A stretch of 64,000 bases of DNA from Anisodus tanguticus (GCA_034509755.1 CM067542.1:15443001-15507000), one strand, 5' to 3'. Positions 35,528 to 48,443 are shown, numbered from the stretch's first letter. Notes: a model not told the origin generated them from the sequence alone. Program-made: numbers and translations.

Positions 35528-36059
35528 TTTAGTACTCTTTTGTAGAAAATATATAGGAAGTGCATGGGAGAATGATTAAAGAAACAGAAATATACATGGT
35601 GAATAAAGTATGATTTTGTTAGCATATAGTGGAATATATATGCCATTGTGCAATTTTTTTTACTTAAATATGATGAGTTATTATAACTTTTTCCATTGTG
35701 TCAACAGTCAAAAATCACCTCTCTAGTTTCTCCCTTTTTTTTCCTGCTCTATAGCGCGAGAATTCATCATGGATTACTAGTTTTACATTGTCTTTCAACT
35801 TATTGTTGCCCGCTTTTATTCAGACTTGGACATTGATCGACAATGTGAACAAACTGCTCACACAAAATCGAGTTCCTGTTTTTGCTACTCTATAGAGGAA
35901 AATTTCCTCTTTCGTTTTTAAGAGGAAAAAGAAACAACCTCAAGCAAGTTTTTCCCCAATACTACTACCAAACTAACAAGAATTTCTGATGAAGACTATT
36001 AATACAACTAAATTTCAAGAATCTTTAATCTTTTTTTTTTTTTGGACGAGCATTGAAAT
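35528..36059 (+). other. 3' flank of TBL copy 2
   Basis: An AATAAA polyadenylation-type hexamer occurs at 35602-35607, about 75 bases after the stop codon. The rest is AT-rich with no recognised feature. Confidence 0.45.
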
Positions 36060-36179
36060 TGTTAAGAGTCCCACATCGGATATTGAATGGGAACATGGAC
36101 TTATTATATGGACTTGAGCAATTATAACTCTACAAGCTAGCTTTTGGGGTTGAGTTAGACTCAAGATCCATTATTTACA
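36060..36179 (+). repeat. TRIM 5' LTR
   Basis: 120 bp, TG...CA, paired with 36280-36400. Confidence 0.85.
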
Positions 36180-36279
36180 TGGTATCAGATCCAGACCATC
36201 CCAATTTACTATTTCGATGTTGGGCCCCCCTCTTATATTGTCCATGCTCCAGATGTCCAGCTCTGGGCGTGAGACGGGG

Positions 36280-36400
36280 TGTTGAGTTCTCCCACATCGG
36301 TGTGATAAGTAGTCATTGGTCTCCTTATATGGACTTGGACAATCCTCACCCTACAAGCTAACTTTTGGGGTTGAGTTAGGCCCAAGATCCATATTTTACA
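36280..36400 (+). repeat. TRIM 3' LTR
   Basis: 121 bp, TG...CA. It differs from the 5' copy at a modest number of positions, so the insertion is not very recent. Confidence 0.85.
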
Positions 36401-36987
36401 TAATTTTTTTGGATTTGAAACGCTAGATTGTTCAATGCTCGGCCAAGGTAATGAGCATGTTCATTCATCATATAGGTCATGATAAGGTAAGGATTTATGT
36501 ATGCCCCTCATTCATGTACTTCCCCATTGGCCATTGGATTCTAATATACAAATATTGACAGTCTTTTACATCATGTAAAAGAAAATTACCAAGACAAATT
36601 GGCTCATGGATGTACTTAACCAACCTTTCCATTTCTATCCATATTATTATTTCATCTCACTTTCTTAATGTTCAATGTTTCACTATCCCCTTTAGTAAGG
36701 TAGCATCTGCAAATAGTAAAACAAACTTGTCATTGACAATACAAAAATAAAAGGAACCAAAAGAGGATATTAGTAATAAGGCCATTATTATGACAATTGC
36801 TATCATTCCTTAATTAAGTACTAGTAGTAGCAACCCACGTGTTACATTGGTTGTCTGATTTTAATGACACTACAAAATTAAAAAGTACCTAAATCTATCT
36901 TTTGTTTATCAACTTGAAAATACCCCCATACATCCCAATTGTTATATTGTGCCTCCTCCTTTTCAATTTTGGTTTTCTTAGAAAGAG
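36401..36987 (+). promoter_or_regulatory. Upstream region of TBL copy 3
   Basis: Noncoding DNA between the TRIM and the ATG at 36988. The 60 bases before the ATG are CT-rich with TTTTC runs, a plausible leader. No certain TATA box was found. Confidence 0.4.
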
Positions 36988-39942
36988 ATGAGTAAAAAAA
37001 TGGCTAAAGGTGTGAGTAGTACTTTTGTGTATATTCTTGGTGCAATGTTTATGTTGAGCTTCATCTTTGTTTTCGAAGCCATGTTGACAGTATTCTCAAG
37101 GTTTTATTCAGATGCACTTGCCAAGAAATTAGTTCATATAGAAAGGAATACAAGAGGAATATCAAACCAAGAAGAAGCAGAAATAATTACAAGTAATTGC
37201 AACTTGTTTGAAGGGAGTTGGGTGTTGGATGATGATGTTATTGATCCTTTATATAACACAACTACTTGTCCATTTATTAGAAAGACATTTGATTGTACCA
37301 ATCGGCCTGATCGTCAATATCTCAAGTATAAATGGCAACCTACTGGTTGCGACTTACCAAGGTACGTATTTTTATGTTATCTCCATGCAACAAAGTCAGA
37401 AATTTCGCTAAGCATATTTGAGATTAAATATATTTATATAACAAGTAATATCTGACTTATAACTATTAGCCGCTGCATAATTTTTCGTTTTATAGGTGTT
37501 CAACAGATTATTCTTTTACGTACGGCTTTAACTCTGCCACCATCCCACCCCCAACCTGCTCTCATCTGATTGCCTAGTTTTACAACCAAGGATTGTATTA
37601 GGATGAACATGATCTCTCACCCTTAATCAGAAGTCTCGGGTTCGAGCTTTGACTATGAAAAATTCCAATATGAACTGCTTTTCCCTTTTATGGACCCTAT
37701 GTGTGGAGAATCCAGATTAATTGAAGCCAAAAATTCCAGTGCAACTACCCGATACCAATTGGAAAACCAAAAAAAAGTCACATGTTGCACAAGATTTGAG
37801 TTGAATAATTTTGGTTCTTAGGCTTGTGAAAAGAAATCTATTAGCTAGACTAACCAATCATTGCAAAATAGAAGAAACTCACGTGATTTTTTAAATTTAT
37901 TTTTGCAGGTTTGATGGTAGAGATATTTTAAGGAGATATAAAGGAAAGCAAATCATGTTTATTGGGGATTCTTTAAGTCTAAATAATTATGACTCATTCT
38001 TATGTTTGCTTTATGTTTCAGTGCCTGGAATGAACTATAAGACCAAATTAACCAACCAAAGCGTTACTGTAATTTTTGAGGTAAGTAAATTTTTATTTAC
38101 TTTATTGGTCTCTCCTCTTAATTTAGTATATTTTGGAATCAATAAAGTGAAACAAGATTTTAGTTATTTAGAAGGAGACAGGACCATTATAATATGTGAA
38201 TAGCATTTGTAGCTTCATATCATACAAAATTACTTATATTGTTCTGGACTTTGCAGGATTATGACGTTTCAGTCACACTATTCAACTCATTATTCTTAGT
38301 AGACGTTGAAGTGGAACATATTGGAAAAGTATTAAAACTCAATTCCATAAAAAATGGAGAGATTTGGAAGCAAGCTGACGTTTTGATCTTCAATACTTGG
38401 CTTTGGTGGGCTAGGAGAAAGCCAAAGCAACCGTATGTACTCACATTACCGACTTACGTTTATTCACTACAACAATTAGCGATTAAAGTTATGTATATTG
38501 ACAGTCAGTATAATTTAACTTATAGTATGTAAGTATCGATTTTATGAGATTATCAGTTATATATACTATAGAAATTTACTGTTAGTGCATAGAACTTAAA
38601 TTCTACTAGTTAGTATTAATTAATGACTAGAGTAAGATACACAAGAGGATGTTAAGTAGGTGAACGAGAATTTCATTAATTTTGTGCAATTTTATTAACA
38701 ATTGTTATGAAATAAAAATGGCACTATAAAGAAGTGATGGTTTTATATGTTGTAGTAATTTTGATAATAGAAGATTGAATAGAATGAGTAATAACCTCTA
38801 ATCGTGTGGAATTAAAATGTGCATATTTTTCTATCTTTAATTTATTTTCTTTGAAAATGTGTAAATTTTTTATAATAGGTGGGATTATATTGAGAATGGT
38901 GGCAAGTTAGTGAAGGATATGAATCGTATGGCTGCATTCCGAAGGGGATTAAATACCTGGGCCCAATGGGTTGAGACAGAAGTGGATCTAACCAAAACCA
39001 AAGTTTTCTACCAAGGGGAAGCTGCTTCTCATCACCAGTAAGCTAATTGTTGGTTTTTAAGGGAAAACTCCAAAAAAAAAAAAAAAATGTATATTTCCAA
39101 ATTGCTCATTTTTTGTTTTCGTTAAACTTTTGGTATGGTCATGTCATTGTCGTTAGCAAACCGTCTCATATTCACTTTTTTGTCATTAAGGAGCTCAGGT
39201 GGAATCCACATGTTCAATTTTTACCATAATTTTTTACTACTATATTTTAAAAATCGCCCTTAGGTCGAAGCTTTGTTAGGTATCAAGGGCGAAAATAAAA
39301 CTTTTTCCTCACGGATAGGGTAAATATTAGACCTAAAGTTTAGCACCCCAAGGGTATGGTATAATGGTCATTAGAGGCAAATAGGTGACTTTTTTTTATT
39401 TACTTAAACTTTGATACACAGAGTTACCCACACATATGTTGGTGAAAGGTAACAGGTATCTGATGAAATAATCGAGATGTACACAAACTGGTTCAAACAC
39501 GACTAAAATTTTAGGGGGACAAAATTGAGCAATTTCGAATAATATAGCGACAAATTTGACCCTTTTATTTGTGAACCTTATTTTGTTTTTGAGAGCTCTA
39601 ATTATTCCTTATTCTTCGTTTTACAAATTATATTGGATGATTATCAGTGGAGAAGATTGGGGTGAGCCTGGAGTGAAGGGTTGCTCAAATCAAACTACAC
39701 CAGTTGTTGGATCAATTTACCCTGGTGGTTTGCCTTTACCTGCACAAATTGTGAAACAAGTATTGAAGAACATGACAAATTCAGTATATCTGCTGGATAT
39801 TACAATCCTTTCACATTTAAGAAAAGATGGACACCCAAGCAATTACAATGGTTATGGAGGCATTGATTGTACACATTTTTGCCTTTCTGGAGTTCCTGAT
39901 ACTTGGAACCAACTCTTTTATGCTTCTTTATTAACGTCTTAG
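36988..39942 (+). CDS. TRICHOME BIREFRINGENCE-LIKE (TBL/PMR5-type) protein, copy 3
   Basis: Exons: 36988-37361, 37909-38080, 38257-38432, 38879-39037, 39648-39942, giving 391 aa. Exons 2-4 have exactly the sizes of copy 2. An in-frame ATG also occurs at 37000 (codon 5). Residues about 11-36 are a long hydrophobic segment without an obvious cleavage site, so a type II Golgi anchor is likely, followed by a stem of about 30 residues. The PMR5N domain (about 70-124) starts Cys-Asn-Leu-Phe-Glu-Gly. GDS is at 144-146 and Asp-Cys-Thr-His at 367-370. It is predicted to transfer acetyl groups to wall polysaccharides, like other TBL proteins; the substrate is unknown. No lesion is visible. Confidence 0.93.
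37595..37760 (+). mobile_element. Candidate SINE in TBL copy 3 intron 1
   Basis: It has a tRNA-like box B, 'ctcgggttcgagc' (about 37637-37649), preceded by 'gatctctcacccttaatcag' and followed by 'gtggagaatccagattaat', a block order I associate with a second Solanaceae SINE family. The ends are not defined. Confidence 0.45.
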
Positions 39943-40880
39943 AACATTGGAACCGTGTTATGTACCACTAATCCTTCTTTTTTAATTCTAGTGAAACACT
40001 TGCATTTTGTGTGTATTGGAGCTTAAGGGATTCATATATTGTTCGGTGCTTAAATACAATTGTACCACAAAGTAAAACTAACTTTGCAACTTTTTCTAAG
40101 AGAACAGTTAGACGACTCATAAAACATATAGGTAAATATTTACCCTATTCATATCAAATTAATAGAGGTATATATTTGTAAATAGACCTTTAAAGCTTAA
40201 TTATGATTAACTAATGTATAATTTGTGTACAATAAAATTCACGTCAAGAAAATAATCAAATTATAATAAGTGTAGCAATTCTCATTTTCGGATTTTATAT
40301 CTTGATTTTGTAATTTGAGACATATAATTTTAATAACATGAATAAGTAATATGGGATGGAGGGAGTAATATATATTCGTCTTATTAAATTACATTAGATC
40401 ATAAAGATTTGGGGTAAGCATCGTATAAATAAGTATTTACCAAACAAAAACTTTGAGCATAGTCCAGGCCAAAAACTCCACTTCACATGTATCAGCTGCC
40501 AAAAGCTAAAATATATACGTACTAAAAAGAGATTTTTACGTCTCATTTAGCCCCTGTTTTACCCATTTATTACTTTCCTTGACCCGGTAGGTTCACGTTG
40601 ATGAAGCAAACATTGAGCACAATTTGGTAAATCAATATTCTCTCTCTAAACAAGTAAATTCCAACTCTCCCTCTCACCACGACCGTCTTTGTTCCATCGC
40701 CCTAGTGAACCTATTCTGTGACTCGGAGGTGTTGCTGAGAACCCACTTGGTTCTGTTATGTGTCCTTCCCGATTGTGACTCGTTTTTTTCTTCTATACTC
40801 TATTTTATCTCTGAAAATAAGGGATTTCCTCGTGAGGCATTTACGGGTGAATGACACGTGTTTGTTTTTATGTCTAAGTT
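39943..40880. other. 3' flank of TBL copy 3, little recognised
   Basis: No gene. At 40351-40367 'gggatggagggagta' resembles one end of a Stowaway/Mariner-type MITE, but no matching opposite end was found. Confidence 0.35.
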
Positions 40881-41570
40881 AGTTATTGTTAATGTTGGAT
40901 TTGATGTTGTGGCATTTGACCCAACATATCTCCTGAAGTATTGATTTGAATGTATAAAAATGTTGGGACAAATATTGCACAACATTCGGACCAACATTTT
41001 CAGAACTGATTTTGTCTTACTATGTGGTAAATATGACTTGGCAAGGTAAAAAAGACTTGGTAAACACGTGTGAAGAACGAGACAAGGTTGCTGCTTTTCG
41101 TGAGGAACAAGTCAAAGTTGTTAGAGTTTTTTGCTCCTTGATCGTCTCCAACAAAACCTACTAGTTGCCCACATTTTCCTCAACCTCCACAACCGATCGA
41201 TGAGTTTTTCAAGGAAGACTCTCTACTATAAATAGAGAGGCTACTACAGTGAATCAACATCCAGAACCAGAAAGTAAAAATACCAAGAGAGCACCAGTGT
41301 TTCCTGAGTGTGTTGACAATATTCTGTCCAACATTACAATTGTTGTTTTAGATTCTAGATTAGTTTTGTATGAAGAGATTGTAATGAGAAATTATCTATG
41401 TCTACTTAGTTAGATTTTTCAGGCAGAAGTCATCTGCGACTTCAACTTTTAATTTATTTCCGTTTTATCTTGTAAATCTGTAAAGAAAAGAATTTATCTA
41501 TTTGTATATAATATATATATATATATATATATACACAATACATTTGGTCATTTACTCTTCAATGTTTTCT
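40881..41570 (+). other. Possible solo LTR or LTR relic
   Basis: It contains a promoter-like CTATAAATAGAGAGG (about 41227-41241) followed by transcript-like sequence, a poly-T/AT region and a TA microsatellite at about 41508-41533. 'ccaacat/tgttgg' motifs recur at 40891, 40960 and 40992. Neither boundary nor a target duplication could be fixed. Confidence 0.25.
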
Positions 41571-41985
41571 GTTTTGCTAAAGTGTTGTTACTAGTGTCGG
41601 ACGACATAATTGCCGACATTCAAAAACAGAATTGGCATTCGATTTATTTCATCTCTTGTTTTTACTTTCCGTAGCATTTGACACCCTTCAGTTATCATGG
41701 AATAATATTGCTATAGGGTAGTAGAATGATAAAAAGGGAATCAATCACACAGGTTTGCATAAAAACTTATAAGAATAAGCGGACCTACAATTTCAAGATG
41801 AAGGAGCCTTTTGACCATGAGATTTATTCACTTTTTGAGGGAATAATTTTTCACTTTATTCAAAAATTAGTTCAGTGTATGGTTATAAAATTTTCAAATC
41901 CAACTTGGAGTTGGATTCCAAATTTGGATAAGTGCTCCAAACTATTACCAGCTCCATCTTCATAAATTCCAAATAAAGTGAAAAG

Positions 41986-42901
41986 TGTTGGAAATTTACT
42001 GATGTGGGATTGAGTTTATCCCGTATTTAATGACTTAAACACGTGGGCCCGCATGTCGAAAATATCATTTCTTCGCACATGCCTAATCTACTAAGTCGGT
42101 AGATGATGTTAGTGCCAAGTATTGTCAAATTTCGTTAAGAAATGAAAGAGATATTGGTACACAAAGTAAGGTGTTTGAGACATGAAAAGATTGAGTATTT
42201 TTTGGACAAATGACAAATCTCCCACATAGGTAGAAGATGGAAGGATTGAGCAATATATAAGCTCTAATTTTGAGTAAGGGTTTAGGACCCCCAAGGGGTA
42301 ACCCATGTATTTAGAAGAGGGAGGACCTAGGTGAGCTTGGATTCGAGGCTAAGCCCCACGCGCGCGCCGCCGCCCGCCTGGTCCGGGTCTCGGGTCACGG
42401 GTCACGGATCACAGGCTGTCTTCCAGAATTTTCCTTTTGGTCCCTGAAGTATTTTATTTATACTTTAGCCCCTGAAGATTTTGAAAACATTGCAACGGTT
42501 CGGAAGATTTTAGAAACGTTGCAACGACCCTCCTCTTCAACTATAAATTGAACACTAACATTCAGTTTACAGAATACACAACACAAACTCTTTTTTCCTT
42601 CTGTTCTGTTCAAAATATACAGAAACAGAACTCGAAACACAGAAACAGAAACTCTTCTGTTATGTTTTGTTTGAAACACAAAAACAGAATCACCAATATG
42701 TTCTATATTTATTTCTTCGCTAGAATCAATTGTATTTACTTTGTATAGTTGATCGTTGCTGTTTTATCTTGAGAGACTATTGTCCATCACCGTAAAAGCA
42801 TTTGTACGGGGCAATTTTGTCTTAAAGACAGAGAGTCATCTCTCGACTCAGCAAATCAGCCTTTTTCTTATTTAACCTTTCAGACACAAATTTTACCAAC
42901 A
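41986..42901 (+). repeat. Copia F 5' LTR
   Basis: 916 bp, TG...CA. It includes a GC-rich block (42357-42415) related to the one in the Copia E 3' LTR, and 'tttggtccctgaag' motifs. Confidence 0.88.
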
Positions 42902-42933
42902 ATTTAAGACAAAAGTTTTTCTGTGTTTGAAAG

Positions 42934-43888
42934 ATGTTTGTTTCAAATTTTGCTTGTGGTTCTGCTACTGGTGCTACTCAAGGGAATGCTGTTGTCCATG
43001 CTCCTGACAGTTTCCAAGGAGAACGCCCAGAAAAGTTTCTGGGTACCAATTTCAAGAGATGGCAACAAAAGATGTTGTTTTATCTTACTACGTTGAACCT
43101 GTCACGCTTTCTGACAGAAGATCCTTCTTCTGGTGGGGATGTATTAGAAACTCAGTCTAACACAACGGCTGAAGTGAGCGACGATATCCAGGTCACTAAT
43201 GCCCTGAAGTTAACTTTGGATGCCTGAAATCATAGTGATTTTATGTGCAAAAACTGCATTCTGAACGGTCTGTCGGATACACTATATACTGTGTATTGCA
43301 CCGTGAAGACGGCAAAGGAGTTGTGAGAAAAATTTGAGAAAACGTATAGCGCACAGGATGCAGGTACTAAGAAATTCATCGTTGGAAAGTTTAGAAATTT
43401 CAAATAGTGGATGGTAAATCTGTGATGCCCCAAATCCAAGATTTTCAAATGATTCTTCATCGTTTGGATTTGGAAGGAATAAAGCCAAACGAGCAATTTT
43501 TGGTTGCGTCTTTAATTGAGAAACCGCCTCCCTCGTGGAACGAGTTCATGAGTTATCTGAAACTAAAGACCAAGGAAATGGGGTTTGAAGATCTTATTAT
43601 CAAACTGCAAATACAAGAGGACAATAAAAGGGATATATCTAAGGGAAAGTAGCCAATGGAGGAGAAGGCAAATTTGGTTGATTCAAAGGAAAACGCCAAC
43701 AAAAACCGCAAGTACCAAGGAGACGGCAAAAGCCAAACGATGGAGAAGTTTAAAGGAAATTGTCATCACTGTGGAAAGCCTGGCCATATGATCAAAGAGT
43801 GTCGTAAACTGAAGCGAGAGCAGAAGGAAAAAGTCAAGAACAAAGGCAAGGCCAAGGCTAACGTTGTGCAAGACAAGGATGATCCTTA
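42934..43888 (+). pseudogene. Copia F gag (several stops)
   Basis: It starts at ATG 42934 and contains Pro-Glu-Lys-Phe-Leu-Gly and Lys-Arg-Trp-Gln-Gln-Lys-Met-Leu-Phe, as in Copia E. A TGA at 43225 replaces an expected Trp, further stops are at about 43324 and 43650, and one ends the open frame at 43887. The zinc knuckle Cys-His-His-Cys-Gly-Lys-Pro-Gly-His-x4-Cys is intact near 43760-43801. Confidence 0.85.
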
Positions 43889-43965
43889 GAACCTTGACGA
43901 CATGATTGTGGATTTCTCGGCTGTAGTGTTGGAGGCTAATCTGGTGGAGAATCCAAGGCAATAGT

Positions 43966-46900
43966 GGATAGACACGGGTGCAACCCATCACATCTGCTCT
44001 GATAAGAGTGCATTCTCCTCATACGCCCCAATCTCAGGCAAAAAGTTATTCATGGGCAACGATGCTACCTCTGAAGTGCAAGGGGTTGGAAAAGTTGTCC
44101 TCAAAATGACTTCAGGAAAATAGCTTACTCTAAAGGAAGTGATGCACATCCCTGACATCTGCAAGAACTTGGTTTTAGGGCCATTGTTGGTCCAGGCTGG
44201 CTTTAGATTAGTTTTTGAGTCCAACAAATTTGTAATAACTAAGAATGGTATATTTGTAGGAAGGGGCTTCACGTATGACGGCCTCTTCAAAATGAATGTT
44301 ATGTCTGTAATCCGTTCATCTAATGAAATAAAGCATTCTACTTGCTTGCTTGAGTCTTCTAATTTATGGCATCATAAATTAGGACACGTTAACTATAAAT
44401 TCATTCAAAAGTTAGTAAAGTTGGAATTGTTGCCTTCCTTCGACATAAACCCTCAACATAAATGTGAGGTGTGCGTAGAGGTAAAATTAACCAAATCATA
44501 TTTTCATTCAGTCGAAAAAACATCGCTCCTCTAGAACTTATTCACATCGACATATGTGATTTAAAGTTTGTGCAAACTAGATGGAGGAACAAGTACTTTG
44601 TGACTTTCATTGATGATAGTACAAGGTATTATTATGTTTACCTGTTGAATAATAAAGACGAAGCATTTGAAGTATTTAAACGTTACAAAGCAGAAACTGA
44701 AAATCAACTAAACCTACGGATTAAGGCAATTCGTAGTAATAGAGGGGGAGAATACGTAGCACCATTTGAAGAATATTGTGCTCAATTCGGCATTGTTCAT
44801 CAAACGACCGCTCCTTACTCACCTCAGTCTAATGGTATTTCCGAGCGCAAAAACCGTACGTTGAAGGAAATAATGAATGCTTTACTTATCAATTGCGGTT
44901 TAGCCCAAAACATATAGGGTGAAACGATTCTTACCGCTAATACAATTCTCAATAGAATTTCGCATAAGCGTAAGAATAAAACTCCATATGAATCATGGAA
45001 AGGAAAGAAACTCACTTATAAATATTTGAAAGTGTGGGACTGTTTGGCAAAGGTCGAAGTACCTAAAACAAAACATGTCAGAATTGGACCTAAGACTATA
45101 GATTGCATATTCATCAGATATGTAAGTAACAGTAGTGTTTATTGCTTCTTAGTGTATAAGTCGGAGATACCTGATATACATGAAGGTACGGTCATGGAAT
45201 CAAGGAATGTTAAATTCTTTGAACAGATCTTTCCTAGAAAGGAAAAAGAAATAATTTCGCGCAAACGAAGTTATGAACAAAATGCTCAAAATCAGCAAGA
45301 CCCGGGAGTTTCTGATTATCCGAAACTAGACGTTCCAGATCTACAGGACTCAGAAGTTACTGACTATCCGGAACTTAATGTTCCAGACCTACAGAACTTA
45401 GGGGTTCCAGAAGTTGAACCAAGACGGAGCAAAAGGGCCAAAAAGGACAAAACCTTTGGTCCGGATTTTCTAACCTATATGGTTGAAAATGAACCGAGGA
45501 CAATTAAGGAAGCATTGTCAACTCCAGAAGCACCGCTTTGGAAAGAATCTATAGAAAGCAAAATAGATTCCATCATGCAGAATCATACTTGGGAAATAGT
45601 TGACCTTCCTCCGGGAAGCAAACCTTTGGGTTGCAAATGGATACTCAAAAGAAAGTACAAAGCAGATGGAACTATTGAAAAATATAAGGCCAGAGTAGTA
45701 GCCAAAGGCTACAGACAAAAAGAAGGCCTCGATTACTTTGACACATACTCTCATGTGTCTAGATTAACGTCCATAAGGGTATTCATAGCCATAGCAGCTT
45801 TGTGTGACCTTAAGATACATCAAATGGATGTTAAGATAGCCTTCCTAAACGGAGAGTTGGAAGAGGAAATATACATGGAACAACCCGAGGGGTATGTGGT
45901 TCCAGGATAAGAAAAGAAAGTATGTCGACTTGTTAAGTCTTTGTACGAACTCAAACAAGCCCCGAAATAATGGCATGAAAAGTTTGATAATACTTTATTA
46001 TCAAAAGGTTTCTCCATAAATGAATGTGATAAATATATCTATATCAAAGGGAACTCTGACTTATTTGTCATGATATGTCTTTATGTAGATGACATGCTCA
46101 TCACCGGAAGTAGTCTAAACTTGATCCTGGAAACCAAGAATATGTTGAAACAATGTTTTGACATGAAAGATATGGGTATTGCAGATGTAATCTTATGAAT
46201 AAAGATTTCTAAGACATCTGACGGGCTGGTCTTATCTCAATCTCATTACATTGAAGATGTTTTGAGGAAATTTGATGTATTTGACAGTCCCCCTATGAAG
46301 TCACCAATGGATATGAATCATAGAATTGATAAGAATCATGGTGCACCTGAATCCCAAGAGCGATATCCGCAAGTCATTGGTAGCTTAATGTACATTACTA
46401 ACTGCACCTGACCCGATATCGCTTATCCAGTCAATAAGTTGGCTAGATTTACTCATAATCCTGGAAATGATCACTAGAAGGCGTTAAATCGGATACTACG
46501 TTATCTGAAATATTTGCTGACATACAGATTACATTATTCAAGATATTCAGCCGTACTGGAAGGATACAGTGATGCAAACTGGATATCGGACATAAAGAAC
46601 ACCAAATCCACCAGTGGGTATGTTTTCACAATTGGTGGTGGGACTGTGTCTTGGAAATCCTCTAAGCAAACATGCATCGCTCGATCCACGATGGAAACAG
46701 AGTTTATCACTTTGGATAAAGCAGGAGAAGAAGCAGAGTGGCTTCACGACTTCTTAGAGGATATTCCTTGTTGGGATAAATCTGTACCTTCGGTGATGAT
46801 TCACTGTGACAGCCAATCAGCTTTGGGAAGGGCACGGAGTAATATGTACAACGGCAAGTCTAGACATATTCATCGGAGACATAAGATTGTTAGTCAGTTG

Positions 46901-47032
46901 ATCACTACGGGTGTCATTTCCATTGATTACGTCAAATAAAAGGATAACTTAGCGGATCAATTAACTAAAGGCCTACCCAAAGATCAAATATTCTGCTTGT
47001 CGAGGGGAATGAGCTTAAAACCCAAACAATAA
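43966..47032 (+). pseudogene. Copia F pol (protease, integrase, RT, RNase H; many stops)
   Basis: Protease Asp-Thr-Gly-Ala-Thr-His-His near 43970; GAG-pre-integrase Leu-Trp-His-His-Lys-Leu-Gly-His near 44367; integrase core to about 44917, where TAG replaces the Trp of Asn-Met-Trp-Gly; RT with Met-Asp-Val-Lys and Tyr-Val-Asp-Asp (about 46084); RNase H with Asp-Ala-Asn-Trp and Cys-Asp-Ser-Gln-Ser. In-frame stops near 44122, 44917, 45908, 45968, 46197, 46409, 46476 and 46937. The final stop is at 47030-47032. Confidence 0.85.
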
Positions 47033-47600
47033 GAATCTTTATGGTGCTAACTGGAGATCCCAAGAATTTGGTTCAATGGGAAAACTAAACTATAGAGGTT
47101 CAGTTTAGCGCTTCACTTGAAGTAAGAGCACTTTATATTATCATTCTTTAAAGAAATATAACTCCAAAGACGTTCCCGCGATATACATTGAGTGCTACCT
47201 GCATAATGGTAAAGGATAAGTTTCTAAAACTTTTAATGATTCCTAACACTTGCGAGTGGGGTAGAGCAATATACCTTATAGGAGATCACCTATTTAAGTG
47301 CGAAGACATGCCGCTTCAAATGTACGCACTTAAGAATCCAAGCGTTGTCCATGGCCACAACGGACAAAACGATAAGAAGAAATGACTAAGAAAAGTTATT
47401 GTGTTGATACCATTGTCTTGGTTTACACTAAACACTGACGGTTCAAGACATCACGTTCACCGCGCAGTACGTAAATTCGATGGTAATCGACTAAGGAAGG
47501 TTCAAAGCCGAAAGCTACCTTTCCTGATGCAATATCTTTTCGCTGAAAGATTGCTGGACTTTGGCACCTCGTGTGCACCAATTCTCTTTCAAGAGGGGAT
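47033..47600 (+). other. Copia F noncoding tail before the 3' LTR
   Basis: No coding content. It is similar to 17858-18492 of Copia E. It ends with the purine tract 'caagagggga' directly before the LTR. Confidence 0.65.
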
Positions 47601-48438
47601 TGTTGGAAATTTACTAATGTGGGATTGAATTTATCCCGTCTTTAATGACTTAAACATGTGGGCCCCGCATGTCGGAAATATCGTTTCCTTGCACATGCCT
47701 AATCTACTAAGTGAGTAGATGATGTTAGTGCTAAGTATCGTCAAATTTCGTTAAGAAATGAAAGAGATATTGATACACAACGTAAGGTGTTTGAGATATG
47801 AAAAGATGGAGTGTTTTTTGGCCAAATGACAAATCTCCCACATAGGTAGAAGATGAAGGGATTGGGCAATAAATAAGCTCTAATTTTGAGTAAGGGTTTG
47901 GGAGGACCTAGGTGAGCCTGGGTTCGGGGCTAAGCCCCATACGCGCGTCACCGCCTGCCCGATCCGAGTCCGGGTCTCAGGCCTTGGGCCACGGGTTACG
48001 GGATGTCTTCCGGAATTTTCCTTTTGGTCCCTGAAGTGTTTTTATTTACACTTTGTCCCCTGAAAATTTCGGAAACGTTGCAACAACCCTCCTTTTTAAT
48101 TATAAATTGAACATTAACGTTCAGTTTACAGAATACACAACACAAACTCTTTTTTCCTTCTGTTCTGTTCAAAATATACATAAACAGAACTCGAAACACA
48201 GAAACAAAAACTCTTCTGTTATGTTCTGTTCGAAACACAAAAACAGAATCAACAATCTGTTCTATATTTATTTATTTGTTTTGTATAGTTGATCGTTGTT
48301 GTTTTATTTTGAGAGATTATTGTCCATCACCGTAAAAGCATCTATATTGGACAATTTTATCTTAAAGACATAGAGTCTCTCGACTCATCAAATCACCCTT
48401 CTTCTTGTTTAACCTTTCGGACACAAATTTTACCAACA
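47601..48438 (+). repeat. Copia F 3' LTR
   Basis: 838 bp, TG...CA. It is shorter than the 5' copy through small deletions. Confidence 0.88.
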
Positions 48439-48443
48439 AAAAG

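Larger units (their letters stand above)
36060..36400 (+). mobile_element. TRIM (miniature LTR retrotransposon)
   Basis: Two short LTRs, 36060-36179 (120 bp) and 36280-36400 (121 bp), each start TGTT and end TTTACA. They share 'cccacatcgg', 'tatatggacttg' and 'cttttggggttgagttag'. Right after the first LTR is TGGTATCAGATCC (36180-36192), an initiator-Met primer-binding site. A purine tract (gagacgggg) precedes the second LTR. The internal part is only 100 bp with no coding capacity, which defines a TRIM. The target duplication is unclear (GAAAT against TAATT). Confidence 0.88.
41986..48438 (+). mobile_element. Copia F: long-LTR retrotransposon with CCHC Gag
   Basis: It is flanked by the perfect duplication AAAAG (41981-41985 and 48439-48443). 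LTRs are 41986-42901 and 47601-48438. The coding order is gag, protease, integrase, RT, RNase H, and the protein blocks match Copia E throughout, so E and F are one lineage. About a dozen in-frame stops interrupt gag and pol, so it is dead although structurally complete. Confidence 0.92.

Noticed and set aside
36179..36361. 60-codon open frame
   Set aside because: Crosses the TRIM internal region and its second LTR; no protein is expected from such elements.
40351..40367. Stowaway-like MITE end
   Set aside because: Only one end is visible; without the opposite inverted repeat and TA duplication the call cannot be supported.
41726..41965. 79-codon open frame
   Set aside because: No recognisable motif, no splice context and ordinary AT-rich composition.
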